A stretch of 64,000 nucleotides of DNA from Rhodoplanes sp963840055 (GCA_963840055.1 CAWIXM010000013.1:62001-126000); one strand, 5' to 3'. Shown: positions 41,825-51,428, counted from the first letter of the stretch. Notes: a model not told the origin generated them from the sequence alone. Numbers and translations are program-made.

Positions 41825-43093
41825 TCAAACGTCGATCTGCAGGCGCTCGACGCCGTTCCATTCATAGCCGCGGGGCTGCCAGCGCGAGATGCCCTCGATC
41901 GGCTGGGTACGCCCGAGCGCATCGGTCGCGCGGCACATCAACATATTGGACCCGCGCTTGAGCGAGCCTTTGGCGGTCCAATGATGCCAGGCCCACGGGC
42001 TTGCCGGCGGCTCGATATCCGCCCGTGTCCAGGTCTGGCCGCCATCGGACGAGACCTCGACGGAGGTGATTGCGGCGGTGCCGTCGTTGAAGGCGACGCC
42101 GGTGATCTCCACATTGCCGGCCGTCGGCTTGTCTTCCGGGAGCGGCGAGAAGATGACGCTCTTGATGACATGGCCATAGGTCGGCTTGCTGTTAAAGATC
42201 GTGTAATCGTCGGCCTTGAAGGTTTGCGGATCGGCCGGAAGCTCGTTCGGCATCCGATATCCCACGCGCTGATAGAAGCTCACGGACTGCTCCGGCATCA
42301 GCGTGAGCCCCGTCAGCATCTTCATGCACATGTTGCCGTAGAAGCCGGGGATGATCAGCCGGACCGGCCCGCCATGCGCCGCCGGGATCGGCTCGCCATT
42401 CATTTTCAAGGCGATGATCGCGTGGTCGAGCGCCGCGTCCGCCAGGCGATAGCTCTTGGAAAATCCCGAGCCCTCCGGCGTCACCGGCTGGTCGAATCCC
42501 TGGGCGGTCAACCACTGCGCCGAGGCAGCCGGCAGAACTTTCATTTCCTCAAGGAAATGGCGCAGCGGCACGCCCTCCCATTCGAGGTTCGCCATGCCGC
42601 CGTTCTTCCATTGGCCGCCCACCGCCTTCTGCCTCTGGGCAAAGAATGACCGGCCATTGCCGGCGCATTGCAGCACCGAGACGCGCTTTTCCTGCGCCAT
42701 CTTCTGCAGGTCGGCGATGCTGACTTTTCGGTCGCGTTGAACCAGGCCGCCCACATCCAGCGTCCAGTTCTTCACTAGTTCGGCGGGCGGCGCCGCCGTG
42801 GTGCCGTACCAAGCCTGGTCGCCTTCGTGCGGATAATGGAAGCGAACGAACAGCATCTCCTTCGGCGTAATGGGATGCTGGCGCAGCAGCGTCAGCGGCG
42901 TTTCCATCACGCCCAGCTTGGCGTTGATGACGATCAATTCGGGCGATTTGCCTTTGATGATCTGCGCGGCGTTGGGGGTTTCCTGCGCGAAGGCGGCAGG
43001 AAAGATGTTGCGTCCGACACCGTAAGTCAGACCGGCTGCGCCCATCAGCGCGCCAAATTCCCGGCGCGAGAGAGAGACCTGGCTCTTGAGCAT
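41825..43093 (-). CDS. SorA-like sulfite dehydrogenase, molybdopterin subunit
   Basis: The 422-residue product begins with a Tat signal (SRREFGALMGAAGL, with Arg10-Arg11) and has the sulfite oxidase core. The molybdenum-binding Cys143 is in VLQCAGNGRS, and AAHGGPVRLIIPGFYG and a C-terminal dimerisation domain (VEITGVAFNDGTAAITSVEVS) follow. The enzyme oxidises sulfite to sulfate in the periplasm. GGAGGAA lies 4 to 5 bases before ATG 43093. The cytochrome gene downstream is the likely electron acceptor. A methionine-sulfoxide-reductase MsrP-like role is less likely because of length and the cytochrome partner. Confidence 0.9.
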   Translation of the reverse strand: MLKSQVSLSRREFGALMGAAGLTYGVGRNIFPAAFAQETPNAAQIIKGKSPELIVINAKLGVMETPLTLLRQHPITPKEMLFVRFHYPHEGDQAWYGTTAAPPAELVKNWTLDVGGLVQRDRKVSIADLQKMAQEKRVSVLQCAGNGRSFFAQRQKAVGGQWKNGGMANLEWEGVPLRHFLEEMKVLPAASAQWLTAQGFDQPVTPEGSGFSKSYRLADAALDHAIIALKMNGEPIPAAHGGPVRLIIPGFYGNMCMKMLTGLTLMPEQSVSFYQRVGYRMPNELPADPQTFKADDYTIFNSKPTYGHVIKSVIFSPLPEDKPTAGNVEITGVAFNDGTAAITSVEVSSDGGQTWTRADIEPPASPWAWHHWTAKGSLKRGSNMLMCRATDALGRTQPIEGISRWQPRGYEWNGVERLQIDV

Positions 43094-43241
43094 TATTTCC
43101 TCCGAATTGCCTCCCCCCCGCGTCTTTTCTTCTGCAACGGGTGTTGTTGTTAACGTACATCTCTTGGTTTCGGCAGGCTGCCATGGAGTCGCACACCCGG
43201 CGCCCCATCCTCCCCGCCTTTCTCCGGCCGTTGTTGCCCGT

Positions 43242-44186
43242 ATGGTCCCGTCCATGCCGCCCGCACCCGTCATCTCCATCCAAAATCTCTGCAAGACCTA
43301 CGCGTCCGGCTTTCAGGCGCTTAAAGGGATCAATCTCGAGATTCGCCGCGGCGAGATCTTTGGGCTCCTCGGCCCGAACGGCGCGGGCAAGACGACGCTG
43401 ATCGGCATCATTTGCGGCATCGTCAATCCGTCGGCGGGGACCGTCGTGGTCGACGGTCACGACATCATCAAGGACTATCGCGCGGCGCGCGCGCTGATCG
43501 GGCTGGTGCCGCAGGAGCTCGCCACCGACGCCTTCGAAACGGTATGGGCGACGACGCGCTTCAGCCGCGGTCTGTTCGCCAAGCCGAAAAACCCCGCGCA
43601 TATCGAAAAGGTGCTCAGGGACCTGTCGCTGTGGGACCGGAAGGATTCAAAAATCATAACGCTGTCGGGCGGCATGAAGCGGCGGGTGATGATCGCCAAG
43701 GCGCTGTCGCACGAACCGAAAATCCTTTTCCTCGACGAGCCGACGGCAGGCGTCGATGTCGAGCTGCGCAAGGACATGTGGAACGTCGTGCGCGCGCTGC
43801 GTGCGTCGGGCGTCACCATCATTCTGACCACGCATTATCTCGACGAGGCCGAAGAAATGTCCGACCGGATCGGTGTGATCAACAGGGGCGAGCTCGTCCT
43901 GGTCGAGGACAAGGCCACGCTGATCCGCAAGCTTGGCAAAAAACAGCTCACGCTGGAGCTGCATAAGCGGCTGGACGCCATCCCCGCCCAGCTTGCCGCG
44001 CACCACCTAGCGCTCGCCGCCGACGGCGCCGAGTTGATCTACACCTATGACACGCAGGCCGAACTCACCGGCATCACCGCGCTGCTGAAGGACCTCAATC
44101 TCGCCGGCATCCGGTTCAAGGACCTGCATACGACGCAAAGCTCGCTCGAGGATATTTTCGTCGATCTGGTGGGGCGGCGGCAATGA
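43242..44186 (+). CDS. ABC-2 type exporter ATPase
   Basis: A 314-residue ATPase with Walker A GPNGAGKT at 44-51, signature LSGGMKRRVMIAKAL, Walker B ILFLDEPTAGVD and the H-loop TTHYLDEAEEM. The C-terminal 75 residues after KKQLTLELHKRL are typical of drug or polysaccharide exporters of the CcmA/NodI/YadG group. Starts at 43242 or 43254 are possible; neither has a strong ribosome site. The permease gene overlaps its end by 4 bases (ATGA). Confidence 0.9.
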   Translation: MVPSMPPAPVISIQNLCKTYASGFQALKGINLEIRRGEIFGLLGPNGAGKTTLIGIICGIVNPSAGTVVVDGHDIIKDYRAARALIGLVPQELATDAFETVWATTRFSRGLFAKPKNPAHIEKVLRDLSLWDRKDSKIITLSGGMKRRVMIAKALSHEPKILFLDEPTAGVDVELRKDMWNVVRALRASGVTIILTTHYLDEAEEMSDRIGVINRGELVLVEDKATLIRKLGKKQLTLELHKRLDAIPAQLAAHHLALAADGAELIYTYDTQAELTGITALLKDLNLAGIRFKDLHTTQSSLEDIFVDLVGRRQ

Positions 44187-44944
44187 ATCTTCGGGCGATT
44201 CGTGCAATCTACCGGTTCGAGATGCGGCGCACGGCGCGCACGCTTCTGCAGAGCGTCGCTTCGCCGGTGATCTCGACCTCGCTCTATTTCGTGGTGTTCG
44301 GCGCGGCGATCGGCTCGCGCATCACCCAGATCGAAGGCGTGAGCTACGGCGCGTTCATCGTGCCGGGACTCGTGATGATGATGCTGTTGACCCAGAGCAC
44401 CGCCAATGCGTCGTTCGGCATCTACTTCCCGCGATTCATCGGCACGGTCTACGAACTGTTGTCCGCGCCGGTGTCGGCGTTCGAGATCGTGCTCGGCTAT
44501 GTCGGCGCGGCCGCCACCAAGTCGATTGTTCTCGGGCTGTTGATTCTCGCGACCGCCAGCTTGTTCGTGCCGCTGCGGATCGCGCATCCGCTGTGGATGC
44601 TCACTTTCCTCGTGTTGACCGCGGTGACCTTCAGCCTGTTCGGCTTCATCATCGGCGTGTGGGCGGACAGCTTCGAGAAGCTGCAGGTGATTCCCTTGCT
44701 GGTGATCACGCCGCTGACCTTCCTCGGCGGCGCTTTCTACTCCATCACCCTATTGCCGCCGATCTGGCAGACCATCACGCTGTTCAACCCTATCGTCTAT
44801 CTGGTGAGCGGTTTTCGCTGGAGCTTCTTCGAAGTCGCCGACGTGAACGTGGGCGTGAGCCTCGCGATGACATTGGCATTCCTGCTCCTGTGCCTGGCGA
44901 CGGTGTATTGGATTTTCCGCACCGGCTACCGGCTCAAGAACTGA
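44183..44944 (+). CDS. ABC-2 type exporter permease (YadH/NodJ-like)
   Basis: The 253-residue membrane protein has six hydrophobic segments in the ABC-2 arrangement. It begins LRAIRAIYRFEMRRTARTLLQ before the first helix, followed by VSYGAFIVPGLVMMMLL and the late ITPLTFLGGAFYSITLLPP, a hallmark of this family. It pairs with the overlapping ATPase. Homologs export drugs or lipo-oligosaccharides, and the cargo here is unknown. Confidence 0.9.
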   Translation: MNLRAIRAIYRFEMRRTARTLLQSVASPVISTSLYFVVFGAAIGSRITQIEGVSYGAFIVPGLVMMMLLTQSTANASFGIYFPRFIGTVYELLSAPVSAFEIVLGYVGAAATKSIVLGLLILATASLFVPLRIAHPLWMLTFLVLTAVTFSLFGFIIGVWADSFEKLQVIPLLVITPLTFLGGAFYSITLLPPIWQTITLFNPIVYLVSGFRWSFFEVADVNVGVSLAMTLAFLLLCLATVYWIFRTGYRLKN

Positions 44945-45111
44945 GCGCCGTAACGCACGCGCCGGAAGGGTTCTTTGCTGGTTCCGGCGGCGCGATTACA
45001 CGGCGGATCACAAGCGTGTGGGGAACGCGCAAAAGGCGCGCGAAGAGCGCCGGATTGGCGCTAGGCTGAGAGGGACAACCAGACGCGACCAGATGATCAT
45101 GGAGAAAGAAC

Positions 45112-45564
45112 ATGTCCATGCGCTTAGCTGCCGCGGCCGTCCTCCTGTCGGTCTTCACCCACTCCGCGCTCGCTGACAAGCTCGTAACGGTCGAGAGCAA
45201 GCATAGCGTCAAAGAATCGCTCGACCGGCTGACCGCAGCGCTCGACCAACGCGGCATCAAGCCGGTCGCTCGCGTCGATCATGCGGCCGGCGCAAAGGCC
45301 GTCGGCTTGGAATTGCCGCCGACCGAGATTCTGATATTCGGCAATCCCAAACTCGGCACCCCGCTCATGCAGGCGAATCCGGAGATCGCCATCGACCTGC
45401 CCATGAAGGTGTTGGCTTGGCAAGACAAGGCGGGAAAGGTCTGGGTCGCCTATACGGCGCCGGACGCGCTCAAGGCGCGGTACGGCATCGCCGATCGCGA
45501 CGAGGTCTTCAAGGCCATGGCGGCGGCGCTGCAAGCTCTTACCAAGGCTGCGAGCGGGCAGTAG
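45112..45564 (+). CDS. DUF302 exported protein
   Basis: The 150-residue product has a signal peptide (MRLAAAAVLLSVFTHSALA) and a DUF302 domain: VESKHSVKESLDRLTAALDQRGI, then ARVDHAAGAKAVGLELPPTEILIFGNPKLGTPLM in separate strands. GGAGAAAGAAC precedes the ATG, a good ribosome site. DUF302 proteins are periplasmic or cytosolic stress-linked proteins of unknown activity. The gene stands alone, 167 bases after the exporter permease. Confidence 0.87.
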   Translation: MSMRLAAAAVLLSVFTHSALADKLVTVESKHSVKESLDRLTAALDQRGIKPVARVDHAAGAKAVGLELPPTEILIFGNPKLGTPLMQANPEIAIDLPMKVLAWQDKAGKVWVAYTAPDALKARYGIADRDEVFKAMAAALQALTKAASGQ

Positions 45565-45655
45565 TCGCCGCGCTCGTTCTTCCACGGCGCCCTCCCCTCG
45601 CCTGCGCGACGATGCGCGCATCGTGACGCGCGCGGCCTGCACGCGGCGAGCGGTC

Positions 45656-46201
45656 CTATTTCGCAAACAGCTTCATTGCCTCATCGGCGAGGACGCCGCC
45701 CGTAATCGCGATCGGCGCAAACGGCGCTTTGGCCGCGACCTCGCGGCTCGAAATCATGATCTGGTCGATCCGGGTTGCGAGCTGATCCATCGATGCGGCG
45801 AACACCAACCGGCCGAAACTGCACCACAGGATCGCGCCCATGCACATCGCACACGGTTCGCCGGAGGCGTAGATCGTCGCCCCCCTGAGCGCGCCGCTGC
45901 CGTCGCTCGCAAGGCCGCGGCGTATTGCGACCATCTCGGAATGCGCGGTGGGATCGTCGTCGGTGCGGCCAAGATTGCGTCCGCGCGCGACGATGCGGCC
46001 ATCGCGCACAATGACGGCGCCGAATGGATAATCGCTGCGGCTCGCTTCCTCGATCGCGATGCGCATGAACCGCCCGTCATCGCTTGTGGAGCGCGCGCCG
46101 GTTTCAGCTTGCGCGTCTGACGCAGACAACAAGGTTGCGCCGGCAAGCCCCGCAATGACGGAGCGGCGGCTGAGTCCGCGCGCGCTGCAATAGTCACACA
46201 T
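45656..46201 (-). CDS. Tat-exported nucleoside/guanine deaminase-like protein
   Basis: The 181-residue product has a twin-arginine signal (LSRRSVIAGLAGATLLSA, Arg12-Arg13, cleavage near AQAE) before a cytidine-deaminase-fold domain. The zinc motifs are intact: His87-Ser-Glu89 (HSEM) and Pro-Cys117-xx-Cys120 (PCAMCMGA). Wording resembles guanine deaminase and TadA-type enzymes. Such deaminases normally work in the cytoplasm; export would place it in the periplasm. The cleft for tRNA binding seen in TadA is not obvious. Substrate is unknown. The gene is isolated, convergent with DUF302. Confidence 0.82.
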   Translation of the reverse strand: MCDYCSARGLSRRSVIAGLAGATLLSASDAQAETGARSTSDDGRFMRIAIEEASRSDYPFGAVIVRDGRIVARGRNLGRTDDDPTAHSEMVAIRRGLASDGSGALRGATIYASGEPCAMCMGAILWCSFGRLVFAASMDQLATRIDQIMISSREVAAKAPFAPIAITGGVLADEAMKLFAK

Positions 46202-46901
46202 CGTAGGTTCCTCCTGCGCACGGGTGAAATGGTCGCTTCAATTTCGACGCAGGCAGCGTCGCACGCTGGGCATAATGGATTTCGATCGACTTGCGAGGTC
46301 CAGTGAATTGCGCGCCTGCAATGATGCGGGGCGCCTCAGCATCCGCACCAACGCAGTTGAATTTGCAACGCTTGCGGCGCTGCGATCTGATTTTACTCTT
46401 CCCTAATCGTCTCGCGCGCGATCCGCATCAAGCGATCGGGATGTCTGCGATCGACATCGCGCATCCGTAGTGTTCCGGAAGGCGCGTCCGTAGTGATCCG
46501 CATGAACCGGCGATGCGGTTGCCCAAGTGCCGCCTCACTTTTTGTTTACCAAACGCACCATCAACTTGCCGCCGAGCACGGGGGTGTGGGGCGCCAAGGC
46601 ACGATGGCAAAGATGGGTCGGCGTGGTTCGGTCTCATCATTGCCGTCGTGCGCCTGGTGAGCGATTTCAAAGTCTGGCGGGGTCGCTTAGCAATCCGAAA
46701 ACAGTGCCAGCGAACGACGTCGCGTACGCGCGGCGCGAGCAGAGCTGCGCGCGTAATCCTCTTCGTCGCGCATCCGTTTCACTCGACGTTAACCATGTTT
46801 CAACACGGTTGACGAACGGCCAGGGCGCACACGTCGCATTTACCAAGATCCGCAAAAATAAAAACGTGTGAGGTTTTCGCCATCGCGCGGGGGGCATTTG
46901 C
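46202..46901. other. 700-base intergenic region before sleB-like gene
   Basis: No gene is supported. Short frames on both strands lack ribosome sites and domain-like sequence. An imperfect inverted repeat, AACCATGTTTCAACACGGTT, lies at 46789-46808, and the 3' 60 bases are AT-richer and likely carry the promoter of the wall hydrolase gene. A small regulatory RNA cannot be excluded from sequence alone. Confidence 0.45.
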
Positions 46902-48920
46902 TTGGGCCTACGACTACAATCGTCGGCTGGGTGGTCGAGGGGGCTCACTGCTCCATTCGGCTTTGCCGTACTGACTTTCGTCGCGATGCCGGCGTCGATC
47001 GGCTATCAGGATCTTGCCTCCACTATTGCGCAACGCGCCTCGCTCAGCGAGCGGTTGCGTGAACACGCGCTTAAATCGCCGTTCGGAACCATTCACGCGG
47101 CAACGTTCAGCTTTCCCCGTCCGCTCGGCGCGACTATTCCCGAACCGATCACGACGCGGCTCGCCAGTCTCGATGTCGGCGACTCCGATCTTACCGGTCT
47201 TACCGGCTCGGTTGCATTGCGGGCTCTGCTCGATCTGAGCCAGACCGCTCCGAGTGAGGAAGTCGCCACGGTCAACCGGTCGCGCAAAGGCGACCGCATC
47301 CGCGCCCTCGCCGAAGAGAATCTGCAGAAAGAGCAGGCAATCGCCCGCGTGACTCCGCCGCCGGTTTCAGAATCGCAAGCCGTACCCTCAAATCCGGACA
47401 ATGCCGAGGTCGCGAGCGTAGCGCCTGCGCCGGCTTCGTCCGAACCCCAGGCCGCTCCGTCGAACCCCGGCCAAGCCGAAACCGCGAGCGCCGAAACCGC
47501 CAGCGCCGAAACCACGAGCGCCGAAACCGCCAGCGCCGAAACCGCGAGCGCCGAAACCGCCAGCGCCGAAACCGCCAGCATCGTTTCTGCGCCCGCGGCG
47601 CAAGAGTCTGCGATTGACGATCGCCCGATCGAGGTCGCGACGCTGCCGCCCTCCTCCGAGCGGGAAACGATTGAAAGCGAAACGCCGCTCGCAGCGGCGA
47701 GCGCTCCGACGTCCGCCACGCAGCCCTCTGCTTGGGATAGCGCCACGGCGCCGGTTCCGACGGACGAGGTGTTTGCCTCTGCGTCGTTGGCTTGGGTCGG
47801 AGGCTTAGGAACCGCTGCAGAAGCCAGCGCTGCAAAGCCCGCCGCAGTCAGCGCCGAACCGGCCGCGGCCAGCGCCGAGCCGGCAGTCGCAAGCGCCGAA
47901 CCGCCGCCTGCGGCCAGCGCCGAGCCGGAAGTAGCAAGCGCCGAATCGCCTGTAACCAAGATCGCTGAGCCCGCCGTTGCCCAGAAGCCGACAGCCGAGC
48001 CGACTTATGTAGTGGCGAGCGCATCGGCGGACATCGAACTGCCGCGACCAGCGCAGCCGAAGGCCGACATTTCGGTCGACACGGCTGCCGCCAAATCGCC
48101 GCCCGCGGCCGACAACCGGCTGAGCGACACCGAATCGTATCGGCCCGACACCGCCACGCCCACGCGGGGCGTCGCGCGGAGCCCCAGCCTTCGCACCGCG
48201 CGCATCTATTTCGGCGCCGCGCCGCTGGCTGAACTTCGCGGCGGCTTGGAGGCTTGGGCTCCCGGAGCAGCTTCATTCCTGAGCGGGACCGAGGAAGACC
48301 GTGTGTCGTTCGAATATGAGGAGCAAACGGCGCGGGCCCGTCTCGCAGCGCTCCATCGCGGCGGCGAAACGATCGTGAGCAAGGGTCAAGTTCCCGGGGA
48401 CGCGCTGTCGCTGCTCAGCCCGGCGGACCGCCTCGGGCTTGTCGGCGAGGATCGCGAGACAGCTCAAAAGTGCCTGGCCGATGCGATCTACTTCGAAGCG
48501 CGCGGCGAGCCGGTCCGCGGCCAGATCGCGGTCGCGCAGGTGGTGATGAACCGCGTGTTCTCCGGTTATTATCCGACGACGGTGTGTGGCGTCGTCTATC
48601 AGAACGCTAATCGCCGCTTGGCTTGTCAGTTCACCTTCGCCTGCGATGGCATCCCCGACAAGATCACCGAGCCGGACGCCTGGGAACGCGCCAAAACCAT
48701 CGCGCGTGAAACCCTCGACGGCAAATACTGGCTGCCGGATGTCGGCAAGGCGACGCACTACCATGCCCGTTGGGTGCGTCCGCGCTGGGTCCGTGAAATG
48801 CACAAGCTCGACAGGATCGGCGTGCACACCTTCTATCGCCCGCGCAGTTGGGGTGATGGCGCCGCGCAGCCCGTCTGGGGCGACGCCGAACTGAACATCG
48901 CGCCGGCCGAGAAGCTTTGA
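46902..48920 (+). CDS. SleB-type cell wall hydrolase with Ala/Glu-rich repeat linker
   Basis: The 672-residue product has an N-terminal hydrophobic segment (APFGFAVLTFVAMPASIG). A very long low-complexity linker follows from about residue 150 to 440, and a C-terminal SleB/Hydrolase_2 domain from about 524. The domain has CLADAIYFEARGEPVRGQIAVAQ in two adjacent parts, VCGVVYQNANRRLACQF and GKATHYHARWVRPRW. The catalytic Glu is in FEARGE. The linker includes seven exact or near-exact ASAET units. The domain is predicted to cleave peptidoglycan, anchored in the inner membrane and reaching through the periplasm. The TTG start at 46902 is likely but weakly supported. Confidence 0.85.
   Translation: MGLRLQSSAGWSRGLTAPFGFAVLTFVAMPASIGYQDLASTIAQRASLSERLREHALKSPFGTIHAATFSFPRPLGATIPEPITTRLASLDVGDSDLTGLTGSVALRALLDLSQTAPSEEVATVNRSRKGDRIRALAEENLQKEQAIARVTPPPVSESQAVPSNPDNAEVASVAPAPASSEPQAAPSNPGQAETASAETASAETTSAETASAETASAETASAETASIVSAPAAQESAIDDRPIEVATLPPSSERETIESETPLAAASAPTSATQPSAWDSATAPVPTDEVFASASLAWVGGLGTAAEASAAKPAAVSAEPAAASAEPAVASAEPPPAASAEPEVASAESPVTKIAEPAVAQKPTAEPTYVVASASADIELPRPAQPKADISVDTAAAKSPPAADNRLSDTESYRPDTATPTRGVARSPSLRTARIYFGAAPLAELRGGLEAWAPGAASFLSGTEEDRVSFEYEEQTARARLAALHRGGETIVSKGQVPGDALSLLSPADRLGLVGEDRETAQKCLADAIYFEARGEPVRGQIAVAQVVMNRVFSGYYPTTVCGVVYQNANRRLACQFTFACDGIPDKITEPDAWERAKTIARETLDGKYWLPDVGKATHYHARWVRPRWVREMHKLDRIGVHTFYRPRSWGDGAAQPVWGDAELNIAPAEKL
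47475..47579 (+). repeat. seven tandem 15-bp units inside the sleB-like gene
   Basis: The unit GCCGAAACCGCGAGC, or the variant with CCAGC or ACGAGC, is repeated seven times without interruption. It encodes AETAS/AETTS. Units differ at one or two third-codon or neighbouring bases. Such in-frame arrays change length easily by slippage. A looser run of SAEP/ASAE units follows at about 47845-47945. Confidence 0.9.
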
Positions 48921-49111
48921 TCTCCCACGATCGTGAGCCGTGCCGCCCTTAAGGCGGCCGGCATGCGCCGATAGCGTGATCCACGTTGCGCATCGCAGCG
49001 GACTCGTCCCATCGCCCGGCGCGGGGGCACGGCGAGTTGATTACACATACGCGGATCGCATGCTAATGGCTCCCGTTCGGCCCAACGAGGGTTGCCCGGA
49101 GATCCGCCGCC

Positions 49112-50344
49112 ATGAACGTCGCAGCCTCACGGCTTGGTTGGCGCACGCCCCTCGTCATCGTCATTAGCGGATGCACCATCGCGATCCTCGGCTTCGGACC
49201 GCGCTCGGCGCTCGGTTTCTTCCTTACGCCGTTGTCGCAAGCGAACGGCTGGGGTCGCGACGTTTTCGGGCTCGCTTTGGCGATTCAGAATTTGTTGTGG
49301 GGGATCGCCCAGCCTTTCGCCGGCGCTATCGCCGACCGATACGGCACCGTACGCGTGCTGTGCGTGGGCGCGCTCCTCTATGCGCTCGGGCTTGCGCTGA
49401 TGGCCTATTCGCAAACGCCTGCGATGCTCCATTTGTCTGCGGGCGTGCTGATCGGCATTGGGCTGTCGGGGTGCTCGTTCACTATCGTGATCGCTGCGTT
49501 CGGAAAGCTCGTTCCCGAAGCCTGGCGCGGCCTCGCCTTCGGCGCGGCGACGGCGGCGGGATCGTTCGGCCAGTTCCTGTTCTCGCCCCTGTCGGTCCTC
49601 TTGCAAGACGCCTATGGCTGGCAAGACGCTCTGATCATCTTTGCCGGTTTGACGCTTCTGGTCCTGCCGTTTTCGCTTGCTCTCGCCACCCCGCGTGCGG
49701 GCGGCCCCTCCCCGGCTGGCGCCGCGGAGCCGCAGTCGTCTCGCTCGGCGCTCGGCGAGGCGATAGCGCACCGCTCTTACATTTATCTGGTCCTCGGCTT
49801 CTTCACCTGCGGCTTCCAGCTCGCCTTCATCACCGTACACATGCCCGCCTATCTCACCGACCGCGGTCTCTCGGCCCAAGTCGGCGGCTGGACGATTGCG
49901 GTGATCGGTCTGTTCAACATCATCGGGTCGCTCGGCTCGGGCTGGCTCGGAAGCCGGCTGCCGAAGCGCTATATCCTCGCAATCATCTATTTTGCCCGCG
50001 CGATTGCCGTGTTCGCCTTCATTTCTTTCCCGGTGACGCCCGTGAGCGCGCTCGTCTTCGGCGCGGTCATCGGCCTGCTGTGGCTTTCGACCGTGCCGCC
50101 GACCAACGGCCTGGTCGTGGTGATGTTTGGAACGAAGTGGCTGGCGATGCTGTCGGGCGTGGTTTTCTTCAGCCACCAGGTGGGCGGCTTCCTCGGCGTC
50201 TGGATCGGCGGCGTCGCCTTTGAGCGCACCGGCTCCTATGACCTCGTCTGGTGGCTGTCGATCCTGTTCGGCGTGCTGTCCGCCCTGATCAATCTGCCGA
50301 TTGTCGAGAAGCCAGTGGCGCGGGTCGCGGCGGCCCGCGCCTGA
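49112..50344 (+). CDS. major facilitator superfamily transporter
   Basis: A 410-residue transporter with twelve hydrophobic segments. The loop after helix 2 reads GAIADRYGTVRVLCVG, matching the MFS G-x-x-(A/x)-D-R-x-G-x-R motif. The fifth-helix region has FGKLVPEAWRGLAFGAATAAGSFGQF, typical of monocarboxylate-type MFS carriers. GGAG lies 7 to 10 bases upstream of ATG 49112. Substrate is unknown; the gene is not linked to a pathway here. Confidence 0.9.
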   Translation: MNVAASRLGWRTPLVIVISGCTIAILGFGPRSALGFFLTPLSQANGWGRDVFGLALAIQNLLWGIAQPFAGAIADRYGTVRVLCVGALLYALGLALMAYSQTPAMLHLSAGVLIGIGLSGCSFTIVIAAFGKLVPEAWRGLAFGAATAAGSFGQFLFSPLSVLLQDAYGWQDALIIFAGLTLLVLPFSLALATPRAGGPSPAGAAEPQSSRSALGEAIAHRSYIYLVLGFFTCGFQLAFITVHMPAYLTDRGLSAQVGGWTIAVIGLFNIIGSLGSGWLGSRLPKRYILAIIYFARAIAVFAFISFPVTPVSALVFGAVIGLLWLSTVPPTNGLVVVMFGTKWLAMLSGVVFFSHQVGGFLGVWIGGVAFERTGSYDLVWWLSILFGVLSALINLPIVEKPVARVAAARA

Positions 50345-50441
50345 CCAGGCATCTCGAATGCCCTTGTCCCCCCGCAAGTCACGCGATTAACCTTGGCATG
50401 TCCAACGGGGCCGCCGGCCCCTGACAGTAAGGGGGACCATC

Positions 50442-51428
50442 GTGGCCAGTTTCAAAGCGATCGTCATTCGCAAGAGCGATGGCGGGCAGACCGTGGCGCT
50501 CTCGGACTTCGATGAAAACGAATTGATGGAAGGCGACGTCACTTTCCGCGTCGAATGGTCGACGATCAATTATAAGGACGGGCTTGCGATCACCGGCAAG
50601 GCGCCGGTGGTGCGGCGCTTTCCGATGATCGCCGGGATCGACGCGGCGGGCACCGTCGAAACCTCCTCACACCCGGAATGGAAGCCCGGCGACAAGGTCG
50701 TCTTGAACGGCTGGGGTTGCGGCGAGACTCATCTTGGCGGCCACGCCGAAAAGATGCGTTGCAAAGGCGATTGGCTGGTCCCCCTGCCCGCGACCATGAC
50801 GATGCGCGATGCCATGGCGATCGGCACCGCCGGCTACACCGCCATGCTTTCCGTGCTGGCGCTCGAGCGCCACGGCGTCACCCCCGACCGGGGCCCGGTG
50901 ATCGTGACCGGCGCATCCGGAGGCGTGGGGTCGGTCGCGGTCGCGATCCTCGCCAAGCGTGGCCATCATGTGATCGCCGCGACCGGACGGCCGCAGGAGG
51001 CCGATTACCTCAAGGAACTTGGCGCGGCCGAGGTGATTGCGCGGCAGGAGTTGACTGGCCCGGTCCGGCCGCTCGGCAAGGAGCGTTGGGCCGGCGGCGT
51101 CGATGCCGTCGGCTCGGTGACGCTCGCCAATGTCCTGTCGATGACGCGCTATGGCGGAGCGATCGCCGCGTGCGGGCTCGCCGGCGGCATGGATCTGCCG
51201 ACCAGCGTCGCCCCATTTATTCTCCGCGGCGTCTCCCTTCTCGGCATCGATTCTGTGATGTGTCCGCAACAGTTGCGAAGAAACGCGTGGCGACGCCTGG
51301 AAACCGACCTCGATGCAAAGAAATTGGCAACCATCACCGAACAAATCGGCCTTTCGGGCGTTGTGGAGGGTGCACAGCGTTTGATGGGGGGCGCGGTGCG
51401 GGGCCGGATCGTGGTCAAGATCGGGTAA
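50442..51428 (+). CDS. AcuI-like acryloyl-CoA reductase / MDR oxidoreductase
   Basis: A 328-residue medium-chain dehydrogenase/reductase of the YhdH/AcuI group. Landmarks are STINYKDGLAITGKAPVVR, IAGIDAAGTVETS and the nucleotide-binding GASGGVGSVAVAILAKRGH, with LLGIDSVMCP and a final AGG-type GAVRGRIVVKIG. No zinc-ligand cysteine pattern of classical alcohol dehydrogenases is present. AcuI reduces acryloyl-CoA with NADPH and detoxifies it in several alphaproteobacteria. The GTG start at 50442 follows AAGGGGGA. The gene is monocistronic. Confidence 0.88.
   Translation: MASFKAIVIRKSDGGQTVALSDFDENELMEGDVTFRVEWSTINYKDGLAITGKAPVVRRFPMIAGIDAAGTVETSSHPEWKPGDKVVLNGWGCGETHLGGHAEKMRCKGDWLVPLPATMTMRDAMAIGTAGYTAMLSVLALERHGVTPDRGPVIVTGASGGVGSVAVAILAKRGHHVIAATGRPQEADYLKELGAAEVIARQELTGPVRPLGKERWAGGVDAVGSVTLANVLSMTRYGGAIAACGLAGGMDLPTSVAPFILRGVSLLGIDSVMCPQQLRRNAWRRLETDLDAKKLATITEQIGLSGVVEGAQRLMGGAVRGRIVVKIG

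Noticed and set aside
47475..47579. Tandem repeat array considered as a CRISPR.
   Set aside because: Units are 15 bp, adjacent without spacers and in frame inside a coding sequence.
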